A stretch of 5,442 nt of DNA from contig JACDGH010000191.1 in assembly GCA_013815395.1 (NCBI GenBank), forward strand, positions 1-5,442. The letters run 5' to 3'. Source of the stretch: Parachlamydiaceae bacterium (GTDB lineage Bacteria > Chlamydiota > Chlamydiia > Chlamydiales > Parachlamydiaceae). A model generated the notes under the pieces. It saw only the letters and a list, made by a program, of their open reading frames with translations. It was not told the DNA's origin and did not search any database. Positions 1 to 5,190 of this stretch are shown here, in pieces (within the stretch, counting starts at the first letter, position 1; the number at the start of each line of letters is the position of its first letter). The position numbers and the translations under genes are program-made.

Positions 1-921
1 CATTTGGGCCAAGCGAATTTCTTCCCAACTCATTCCCAAATTGCGGGCTGCCACAGCTGCCGCTAAGAAGTTGTGGTGATTATGTTCACCTGGCAGATTT
101 GAAAGCGGAAATTGAGACAACGATTCCCCATGCGTAAATAATGTCAAATTATCTTTAAGAGTGTCCAGGAAATAATCGGCTGTCGACAGTTTAGTTGAAA
201 AGGCAAGTTTGCGACTTGATCCGGTTTTTGATAGCACTTCACCGAAATTATATTCTTTCGGATATATCCCAAGCTTAGTATCTGGATGGGAAAATAATTC
301 AGCCTTTGCTCTAGCTATCTCTTCAATCGAATCGAAATTGCCGGCATGCACTAAGGCAATTGAGGTGATGACAGCTAATGAAGGAGGGGCAATTTGCACG
401 AGTTTTGCAATTTGACCTGGATGCGTCATTCCCATCTCTAACACAAGAAAATCTTCTTCCAAAGTAGAATGGTTAAGGATTGCTAATGGCAATCCTACTT
501 GCGAATTACTATTGCCTGGAGAAGAAGATACCTTATATTTAGACTTAAGCAATGTAGTGATAAAATCTTTTGTAGTCGTTTTACCTACAGAGCCAGTGAC
601 AGCAACTGTTATAGCACGACTTTGCTTGACAAAGTTATGGGCCAAAAGCTGCAAAGAAGCTAAAACATCCTCACTATGAAGTAATTCCATCCCATAATTT
701 GGCCCAGCATAATCACATTTTACCACAGCAGCCACAGCACCTTTGGTAGCGACGTCCGCAAGAAAACTATGACCATCAACCATTGCCCCCGGTAAGGCAA
801 AAAAAAGATCGCCGTTTGTTGACAGGCGGCTATCCACCGAAACGCCGGAAATTGTACATGGCAGATTCTTGCATGCGATCTGCATATAATGAGCTATTTG
901 AAGTAGCGAAGAAGGTTTCAT
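1..921 (-). CDS. murF: UDP-N-acetylmuramoyl-tripeptide--D-alanyl-D-alanine ligase (MurF), 3' end cut off
   Basis: MurF is the cytoplasmic ATP-dependent ligase that adds D-Ala-D-Ala to UDP-MurNAc-tripeptide, the last soluble step in building the peptidoglycan precursor. Only the first 307 codons are visible; the C-terminal part, roughly a third of a usual 450-residue MurF, lies beyond position 1. Seen in the translation: an N-terminal substrate-binding domain with VDSR (29-32), GDLFFALPG (37-45) and DGHSF (49-53); a Walker A loop GSVGKTTTK (110-118); NSQVGLPL (139-146); EMGMTHPGQI (162-171); IARAKAEL (202-209), whose Lys206 matches the carbamylated lysine of Mur ligases; and GEHNHHN (278-284). 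The ATG start is firm, because an in-frame TAG sits directly before it and AAAGG lies 6 nt further upstream. The gene is divergent from the desaturase gene. MurC, MurD and MurE share the fold, but the N-terminal domain and the GSVGKTTTK context favour MurF. Confidence 0.95.
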   Translation of the reverse strand, partial: MKPSSLLQIAHYMQIACKNLPCTISGVSVDSRLSTNGDLFFALPGAMVDGHSFLADVATKGAVAAVVKCDYAGPNYGMELLHSEDVLASLQLLAHNFVKQSRAITVAVTGSVGKTTTKDFITTLLKSKYKVSSSPGNSNSQVGLPLAILNHSTLEEDFLVLEMGMTHPGQIAKLVQIAPPSLAVITSIALVHAGNFDSIEEIARAKAELFSHPDTKLGIYPKEYNFGEVLSKTGSSRKLAFSTKLSTADYFLDTLKDNLTLFTHGESLSQFPLSNLPGEHNHHNFLAAAVAARNLGMSWEEIRLAQM

Positions 922-985
922 CTAGCGCCTTTCGAGTTAAAGCGTCATACTACCATTTTCGGTTCCATTTCCGATACTTTTTTTC

Positions 986-1003
986 GATCTTTGCGCAAAA
1001 ATC
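986..1003. promoter_or_regulatory. 18-bp near-perfect dyad in the murF/desaturase divergent intergenic region
   Basis: The two 9-nt arms, GATCTTTGC and GCAAAAATC, are complementary at 8 of 9 positions. The core TTTGCGCAAA (990-999) is a perfect palindrome, and T-rich and A-rich flanks extend the symmetry loosely. It sits 65 bp upstream of murF and 79 bp upstream of the desaturase start, a suitable place for an operator serving either gene. I recognise no known regulator consensus (it is not FadR-like), and no convincing -35/-10 pair could be fixed for either gene. The symmetry is observed; the operator role is inferred. Confidence 0.35.
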
Positions 1004-1081
1004 AAAGATTGCTTATTAATTCCAAATATAGTATTGTTGATTTTTTAATACACAATAATCCTTAACAGGTAGTTATAATCA

Positions 1082-2215
1082 ATGGAAAATAATAAAAAAA
1101 TCAATTGGGGTCCGGTCATTTTTTTGGTTACTTACCAAGCACTCTTTTTAGCAACCCTACCTGTTTATTTATACTTTAATACGCCGCAATTATGCATGTT
1201 TGTGACTTCTTTGATATTGTTGTATCTAACTGGATTAAGCATCACTGCCGGCTATCACCGCTATTATTCCCATCGAAGCTATCGCACAGGCTCGGCCGTT
1301 GAAGCAGTATTGCTGTTTTTTGGCTCAATGGCCACCCAAGGCAGTGCTCTTAGATGGTCTTATGACCACCGAATCCATCATGCCCATGTTGACACTGATG
1401 AAGACCCTTATTCAATTCAAAAAGGTTTTTGGTATGCTCATTGCTTGTGGATAATTCAAAAACCCCGCGAAATTGAAAATAGAACAGTTTCTGATTTGTT
1501 GAAAAACAAGCTTGTTATGTTCCAACACCGCTATTACAAAGCGACGATGGTTCTCTCGAATGCCCTAGTGGTCCTTTTCTTCGGCTGGCTTTTTAATGAC
1601 TATCTAGGCTCTCTTGTGCTAGTATTAGGACTTCGCATGTTTTTACTACATCATTTTACCTGGTTTATTAATTCACTTGCCCACACTTGGGGAGATAAAC
1701 CTTTTTCTCAGGAACTTTCCGCTGTTGATAATTATTTCCTATCCATGCTGACTTTTGGCGAAGGGTATCACAATTATCACCACACTTTTGCAAACGATTA
1801 CCGCAATGGGATACGCTGGTTTCATTTTGACCCAACCAAATGGCTCATATGGACACTGAACAAACTTGGCTTAGCCCATAATTTAAAACGCATGGACCCT
1901 GCTACTATAGAAAAACGAATGGTGATTGAACACAAAAATCTCCTTCTCGACCAGATCAAACAAGTTTGTTATGTGAAAAAAGAAGAATTAGAAATAGTCA
2001 TCCAAGAGATATCTGAACGGATTGTCTCCAAAATCGCGCAATTTAATGCTCTAAAAGAACAGTACTTGCTTACAAAAAAAGAAAAACGCTCAAGGGACAT
2101 CTTAAAAGTATTAAATCAAGAAATCAAACAACTTAAGAAAAGCTTGCGAAATGACTGGCGTTTATGGTTACAGCTTTCAAGCAGTATCATGAACCTAAAA
2201 CCATTACCTATTTGA
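1082..2215 (+). CDS. Membrane acyl-CoA (delta-9 type) fatty acid desaturase with C-terminal helical extension
   Basis: This is an integral-membrane di-iron desaturase of the stearoyl-CoA desaturase family, which puts a cis double bond into saturated acyl chains using O2 and an external electron donor. All three histidine boxes are present: HRYYSH (59-64), HRIHH (96-100) and HNYHH (230-234). NSLAH (197-201) supplies the Asn and extra His known from SCD1, so the set of ten metal ligands is complete: H59, H64, H96, H99, H100, N197, H201, H230, H233, H234. Hydrophobic stretches near 11-31, 36-57, 156-171 and 175-192 fit the usual four membrane spans. Residues about 275-377 form a Lys/Glu-rich, probably coiled-coil tail after the core; no cytochrome b5 motif (HPGG) is seen. 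The ATG is the first start after an in-frame TAA (1076-1078). The upstream AACAGG (1064-1069) is a weak, distant ribosome site. Regiospecificity and acyl carrier cannot be read from the sequence. Confidence 0.92.
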   Translation: MENNKKINWGPVIFLVTYQALFLATLPVYLYFNTPQLCMFVTSLILLYLTGLSITAGYHRYYSHRSYRTGSAVEAVLLFFGSMATQGSALRWSYDHRIHHAHVDTDEDPYSIQKGFWYAHCLWIIQKPREIENRTVSDLLKNKLVMFQHRYYKATMVLSNALVVLFFGWLFNDYLGSLVLVLGLRMFLLHHFTWFINSLAHTWGDKPFSQELSAVDNYFLSMLTFGEGYHNYHHTFANDYRNGIRWFHFDPTKWLIWTLNKLGLAHNLKRMDPATIEKRMVIEHKNLLLDQIKQVCYVKKEELEIVIQEISERIVSKIAQFNALKEQYLLTKKEKRSRDILKVLNQEIKQLKKSLRNDWRLWLQLSSSIMNLKPLPI

Positions 2216-2232
2216 AAAAAAATAAAAAATGC

Positions 2233-2262
2233 TTGACCGTTTAATTCAATTCGCGCTATAAG
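2233..2262 (+). promoter_or_regulatory. Sigma70-type promoter of tRNA-Cys
   Basis: The -35 element TTGACC (2233-2238) is separated by 18 nt from the -10 element TATAAG (2257-2262); each matches consensus at five of six positions. Transcription would start around 2269-2270, about 11 nt before the mature tRNA. An A-rich tract just upstream (about 2214-2229) could act as an UP element, as expected for a strongly expressed stable RNA. No hairpin terminator for the desaturase gene is seen here, so some read-through from it is possible. Confidence 0.7.
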
Positions 2263-2280
2263 TTAACCTTTCAATACAAC

Positions 2281-2351
2281 GGTGGCATGGCCAAGTGGTA
2301 AGGCAGAAGCCTGCAAAGCTTCCATCCCCAGTTCGAATCTGGGTGCCACCT
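2281..2351 (+). tRNA. tRNA-Cys (anticodon GCA)
   Basis: The cloverleaf folds fully. Acceptor stem GGTGGCA (2281-2287) pairs with TGCCACC (2344-2350). Anticodon stem GAAGC/GCTTC (2306-2310, 2318-2322) closes loop CTGCAAA with anticodon GCA at 2313-2315. T stem CCCAG/CTGGG (2327-2331, 2339-2343) closes loop TTCGAAT. The D arm has GCC/GGC around AGTGGTAA. The T at 2351 is the U73 discriminator base typical of tRNA-Cys. The bases after it are TTTCC rather than CCA, so the CCA end must be added by tRNA nucleotidyltransferase. The gene has its own promoter upstream, and rsmI begins 25 nt downstream. Confidence 0.97.
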
Positions 2352-2376
2352 TTCCTTTTTCCCTAATAGCAATATT

Positions 2377-3219
2377 ATGCTTTTCATTGTAGCTACTCCT
2401 ATTGGCAATTTATCCGACATCACGTTTCGAGCAATTGAGACGTTGAAGTCATGCGATTATATTTTATGCGAAGACACGCGCCATAGTCTAACATTACTCC
2501 AACACTACGCCATCCACAAACCTCTAAAAAGCTATCATAAATTCAATGAAAGCGCTCGGCAAGATGAAACAATTAATGATTTAATTGATGGCAAAAATGT
2601 GGCCCTGATTTCTGATGCCGGAACCCCAGGGATATCTGATCCTGGCGCCCAACTGATTGCCGCTTGCATCTCTCAAAATATTAAAGTTGTAGCTATCCCT
2701 GGGGCCTGCGCGGCCATTGCCGCATTATGCTGTTCCGGCTTAGAAACTGATCGTTTTCAATTTTGGGGATTTCTTCCCAAAAAGCAAGGAGAACTAAAGC
2801 GCTCCTTATATGAAATTTTAGCCTATTCTGGCACCACTGTCTGCTACGAATCCCCTAATCGCCTATTGGACGTCCTTGAAATCTTGAATGAGATCGCACC
2901 TGATAGACCCTTAGCTGTAGCCCGCGAACTCACAAAAAAATTCGAAGAGATACAAAGGGGCGTTGCGATGACTTTGCTGCAACATTGGAAAAGCTCAATA
3001 TTAAAAGGCGAGATTGTCTTACTGATTTCCGGTGAGAAAAAGGAACCGATGGGAGATTGGGAAGATTTAACTCCTTTACAGCATGTGGAAATCGTGCAGA
3101 CCACTTACGGCTTAACAAAACAGGAAGCCATTCAAACAGTCGCTAAAATTCGAGGATCCAGCAAGCGCGACATTTACAATTCCGTTCACAGAAGTATTTC
3201 ACCTGAATACAAATCCTAA
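2377..3219 (+). CDS. rsmI: 16S rRNA (cytidine(1402)-2'-O)-methyltransferase RsmI
   Basis: RsmI uses S-adenosylmethionine to methylate the 2'-OH of C1402 in the 16S rRNA decoding centre, acting in the cytoplasm on the small subunit. The 280-residue length is normal for the family. Tetrapyrrole-methylase-fold motifs are seen in order: VATPIGNLSDIT (5-16), CEDTR (31-35, commonly AEDTR elsewhere), SDAGTPGISDPG (79-90), IPGA (107-110), GFLPKK (131-136), YESPNRL (157-163), ARELTKKFEE (182-191) and GEIVLLI (211-217). A small C-terminal helix-turn-helix-like segment follows (about 235-270, with LTKQEAIQTVAKIRG and SSKRDIYN). The ATG start gives the canonical N-terminus, but no Shine-Dalgarno sequence precedes it. 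The start lies 25 nt after the tRNA with no terminator or clear promoter between, so transcription from the tRNA promoter is likely. Confidence 0.96.
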   Translation: MLFIVATPIGNLSDITFRAIETLKSCDYILCEDTRHSLTLLQHYAIHKPLKSYHKFNESARQDETINDLIDGKNVALISDAGTPGISDPGAQLIAACISQNIKVVAIPGACAAIAALCCSGLETDRFQFWGFLPKKQGELKRSLYEILAYSGTTVCYESPNRLLDVLEILNEIAPDRPLAVARELTKKFEEIQRGVAMTLLQHWKSSILKGEIVLLISGEKKEPMGDWEDLTPLQHVEIVQTTYGLTKQEAIQTVAKIRGSSKRDIYNSVHRSISPEYKS

Positions 3220-3263
3220 CCTATGGCTTTTTTTAAAGGCGCAATAATGATTAGAGCTGGGTT

Positions 3264-3374
3264 TGGGGTGTAGGTTCAAGTAAAGCATGAAGGGAGAATA
3301 TCCACACTATAGTCTTTCTTTTATCCTCTATCAACCTTCACTTTTAATTCCCAGATTTGCCCCCTTACACCTCA
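3264..3374. repeat. Long imperfect inverted repeat / possible structured RNA
   Basis: Three nested arms can pair. TGGGGTGTAGG (3264-3274) pairs with CCTTACACCTCA-type sequence at 3364-3374 (11 pairs, two of them G-U). AAAG plus TGAAGG (3282-3285, 3288-3293; CA bulged) pairs with CCTTCACTTT (3335-3344). GAGAATA (3294-3300) pairs with TATCCTC (3322-3328; one mismatch). The 21-nt tip contains the palindrome ACTATAGT (3306-3313). This could be a terminator-like 3' structure for rsmI, a small RNA, or the remnant of a small non-autonomous element. No target-site duplication or own promoter was seen, and the outer arm alone could arise by chance. Confidence 0.4.
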
Positions 3375-3422
3375 CTTTTGTGTTTACAAAATTCCTGATT
3401 TTTGATTATCTCTGTTGATTGA

Positions 3423-3451
3423 TTGATAAAAAAAGGTCAGGTTTTTACAAA
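3423..3451 (+). promoter_or_regulatory. Candidate promoter of the FadL-like gene
   Basis: TTGATA (3423-3428; five of six consensus bases) lies 17 nt before TACAAA (3446-3451; four of six). It would start transcription near 3458 and give an 80-nt leader containing the dyad at 3464-3514. An alternative is TTTACA (3383-3388) with GATTAT (3404-3409), but its 15-nt spacer is short. Neither is strong, so the exact start site is uncertain. Confidence 0.3.
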
Positions 3452-3463
3452 TTTCTATCTCAA

Positions 3464-3514
3464 AATGAAAATATATTGCACACGGACATCGTGTAATTGT
3501 TACATTTTCTCATT
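3464..3514 (+). promoter_or_regulatory. Nested dyad in the leader of the FadL-like gene
   Basis: An inner perfect stem ACACG/CGTGT (3480-3484, 3490-3494) has loop GACAT. An outer pair, AATGAAAAT (3464-3472) with ATTTTCTCATT (3504-3514), matches apart from a two-base bulge. The structure ends 9 nt before the Shine-Dalgarno, so it could be an operator or a leader-RNA fold that stabilises the message. The internal segments between the two stems do not pair, which limits confidence. Confidence 0.3.
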
Positions 3515-3523
3515 AACAAAAAA

Positions 3524-3529
3524 AAGGAG
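3524..3529 (+). promoter_or_regulatory. Strong Shine-Dalgarno AAGGAG of the FadL-like gene
   Basis: AAGGAG is followed by 8 nt and then the ATG at 3538, preceded by a run of A residues. It is one of the best ribosome sites in the window and fixes the start of a protein whose N-terminus is a clear signal peptide. It suggests high expression. Confidence 0.75.
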
Positions 3530-3537
3530 TCCACTTA

Positions 3538-4827
3538 ATGAAGCTACGTATTTTAAACCTTCTAGCCTGCGTAGGAACCACTGCTGCTCTTTGCTTGCAA
3601 TCGTCTCCAGCAGAAGCTGTTTTTGCCAGCATTAAGTCTACCGGCATGGCAGCAACCTGTATTTCTTACCCTTTAGATAGCCTTGTTGGCGCCTATAACC
3701 CTGCAGGCATGATTGATGTCGGTGACCGTTTTGACGTAGAGGCTGCTTGGGTTCGTGATACAGGACGTGCTCATATTCATGGCAACCATAGTCCTTTTGC
3801 AGCCCTTGTTAATGGCTCCTACAATGGAATGCGCACTAAAGACGCATATCCTGTCGGTTTTGGCTTTAACAAAGTTTTTAATCGTTGCGGCTGGGAGTAT
3901 TCAGCTGGCCTAGTGGTTTATAACCGAAATTTCCAAAAAACGACTTATACAAAACCTTTTATTTTGTTAGGCACTTCAAATCTTGGATTGGAATACCTCA
4001 ACGAAACAGTTTCTCCTTGTTTCGCAGTCAAATTCCTTGAAAGACATTCTTTTGGCATATCGGTCAATTACCAAGTAGAACGCATTAAAGTTAATGGCAT
4101 CGAAAACTTTGATCATTCTGAATTACCTATTCCATTACCACAAGGCTCCAGATCTCCTGGCCATGTCACTAATCGTGGCTACAACTATGCCACAGGATGG
4201 GGTGTAACTTTAGGTTATCGCGGTGAAGTTTATAATGGCTTATTCGTTGGTGTAACTTATCAACCTGAAACATCCATGAGCCGTCTAAATAAATATAAGG
4301 GATTTTTAGCCAATCATGGCAGATTAAACATTCCTAGAAAAATTGGCGCAGGCATTTCTTATCGCGTAATGCCTTGTGTGGTGGTAGCATTCGATGTCGA
4401 ACACATCCAGTGGAACAAAATTCGTGCATTGCATAACAACCTCTTACATGACGGACTGGTCAAGCCCCTCGGATCTAAACATGGCCCAGGCTTTGGCTTC
4501 CGCAATCAATTGTACTATCGCGTTGGTGCTGACTGGCAAGTTAATGAATGCATTTCAGCTCGTATTGGGTTCCGTCATGCAAATACGCCTATAAAAAGAA
4601 AGCAAACAGCTGTTAATCTATTGACTTTAGATACTGTAGAAAATTTCTTTACTGTAGGAGGCACCTATTGCCTCAACTGCCGTCATGAATTTTCTGCGTT
4701 GTTCGCTTATGGTTTTGAAAAGAAAATCAGAGGCCATAATTCCATTCCTGCACCGTTTGGTGGTGGAAATGCGGATTTAAAAGAACAAAAATATGCTCTA
4801 GGCTTGGCTTACGGATTTAAATTCTAA
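3538..4827 (+). CDS. FadL/OMPP1/TodX-type outer-membrane beta-barrel protein, cysteine-containing
   Basis: This is a 429-residue predicted outer-membrane channel of the FadL type, a family that lets long-chain fatty acids and other hydrophobic molecules cross the outer membrane by a lateral route. A signal peptide is seen: basic start MKLR, hydrophobic core, and AEA (25-27) as likely cleavage site. The mature start resembles the FadL hatch, with STGMAATCISYPLDSLVGAYNPAGM (34-58) containing the hallmark NPAG. The rest is rich in Gly, aromatic and alternating residues, as in barrel strands, and it ends GLAYGFKF with the terminal Phe used by the BAM assembly machinery. The mature chain has seven cysteines (41, 117, 161, 280, 338, 378, 381), unusual for this family and reminiscent of the disulfide-linked chlamydial envelope. 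Family assignment is good; the substrate is unknown, and a more general porin role is possible. Confidence 0.8.
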   Translation: MKLRILNLLACVGTTAALCLQSSPAEAVFASIKSTGMAATCISYPLDSLVGAYNPAGMIDVGDRFDVEAAWVRDTGRAHIHGNHSPFAALVNGSYNGMRTKDAYPVGFGFNKVFNRCGWEYSAGLVVYNRNFQKTTYTKPFILLGTSNLGLEYLNETVSPCFAVKFLERHSFGISVNYQVERIKVNGIENFDHSELPIPLPQGSRSPGHVTNRGYNYATGWGVTLGYRGEVYNGLFVGVTYQPETSMSRLNKYKGFLANHGRLNIPRKIGAGISYRVMPCVVVAFDVEHIQWNKIRALHNNLLHDGLVKPLGSKHGPGFGFRNQLYYRVGADWQVNECISARIGFRHANTPIKRKQTAVNLLTLDTVENFFTVGGTYCLNCRHEFSALFAYGFEKKIRGHNSIPAPFGGGNADLKEQKYALGLAYGFKF

Positions 4828-4845
4828 ATCTAAAGCTTATATTTA

Positions 4846-4872
4846 CAGGAAGGCAGCAATTCTGCCTTCCTG
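4846..4872 (+). terminator. 11-bp perfect hairpin after the FadL-like gene
   Basis: CAGGAAGGCAG (4846-4856) and CTGCCTTCCTG (4862-4872) pair perfectly around loop CAATT, starting 18 nt after the stop codon. The stem is strong, but the next bases (CAAACACC) are not a T-tract, so this is not a textbook intrinsic terminator. It may terminate inefficiently or protect the 3' end of the barrel-gene message while letting some transcription into the small frame at 4912. Confidence 0.65.
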
Positions 4873-4911
4873 CAAACACCAGGATTAATAAATTTATTTA
4901 GGGAATTAGAT

Positions 4912-5133
4912 ATGTCATTTGAATCTAAACAAACTTTAAAAACTATCTTACATCCCTATCTTTTTGTTTTGAAAGAAGGAAAAAAAATAAAAAACGACCT
5001 GCTCGATTATTCCCTTTTAATGCTTCTTGTCAACTCTTCGGAAACTATTAAGTCGCCTTCCATTAAAATCAGAAAAACTTCTAAAATTCTTCCTACAATG
5101 GAAATGAACACACTAAAAATAGCTAATGAATGA
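4912..5133 (+). CDS. Small basic hypothetical protein, 73 residues
   Basis: I do not recognise this protein. It begins with ATG preceded by AGGGA (4900-4904) at a good 7-nt spacing, lies between two same-strand genes and overlaps neither; these are the reasons to take it as a real gene. The product is Lys-rich (11 Lys, one Arg, seven acidic residues) with no signal peptide. Residues 28-42 (NDLLDYSLLMLLVNS) are hydrophobic and could be a short amphipathic or membrane-associated helix; the last 30 residues are polar and low in complexity. It has no cysteine or obvious metal site. It could be co-transcribed with the barrel gene by read-through of the 4846-4872 hairpin. A remnant of a longer decayed gene, or a chance open frame, cannot be excluded. 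Confidence 0.4.
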   Translation: MSFESKQTLKTILHPYLFVLKEGKKIKNDLLDYSLLMLLVNSSETIKSPSIKIRKTSKILPTMEMNTLKIANE

Positions 5134-5138
5134 AAACC

Positions 5139-5167
5139 TTGCCTCTTTCTTCCTCTTGAATTAGAAT
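5139..5167 (+). promoter_or_regulatory. Candidate promoter of nadC
   Basis: TTGCCT (5139-5144; four of six) is followed after 17 nt by TAGAAT (5162-5167; five of six). Transcription would start near 5174, just ahead of the Shine-Dalgarno AAGGGGA (5177-5183), giving a short leader of about 16 nt. The GATAAT at 5182-5187 looks like a -10 box but overlaps the ribosome site and has no suitably spaced -35. Confidence 0.4.
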
Positions 5168-5190
5168 GTTGCATCTAAGGGGATAATACT

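Larger units (their letters stand above)
3220..3537. other. 318-bp non-coding stretch between rsmI and the outer-membrane protein gene
   Basis: I see no convincing reading frame here on either strand. The stretch holds a long imperfect inverted repeat in its first half (3264-3374), a run of three overlapping TTGATT/TTGATA copies at 3415-3428, a weak promoter candidate, a smaller nested dyad (3464-3514) and the Shine-Dalgarno of the next gene. No classical hairpin-plus-T-tract terminator directly follows rsmI. The 3264-3374 structure, followed by a T-rich run (3376-3385), is the best candidate for ending that transcript. Confidence 0.6.

Noticed and set aside
209..415. Plus-strand open frame of 68 codons
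   Set aside because: It lies wholly inside murF on the opposite strand, has no ribosome site and no recognisable product.
783..1019. Plus-strand open frame of 78 codons, partly in the intergenic region
   Set aside because: Its first half is antisense to the conserved N-terminal domain of murF, its composition is unlike a protein, and it has no ribosome site.
1074..1079. Perfect TATAAT box just before the desaturase ATG
   Set aside because: A promoter here would start transcription after the ATG, no -35 element lies at the right distance, and the next Met codon would remove the first membrane span.
2844..3118. Two minus-strand open frames (86 and 62 codons)
   Set aside because: Both are antisense to the conserved core of rsmI and have no independent support.
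3225..3240. GGCTTTTTTTAAAGGC after rsmI as a possible terminator
   Set aside because: The two ends are mirror-like rather than complementary (GGCTTT would need AAAGCC), so no stable hairpin forms.
3415..3428. TTGATTGATTGATA tandem as a CRISPR-like or DnaA-type repeat
   Set aside because: It is a short simple repeat of a 4-nt unit and matches no known array or origin motif; at most it supplies overlapping -35-like boxes.
3423..3635. Plus-strand open frame of 70 codons overlapping the barrel gene start
   Set aside because: It covers the leader and signal-peptide region in another frame; the barrel gene has the ribosome site and a coherent protein.
4394..4594. Plus-strand open frame of 66 codons inside the barrel gene
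   Set aside because: It is an out-of-frame shadow of a well-supported gene.
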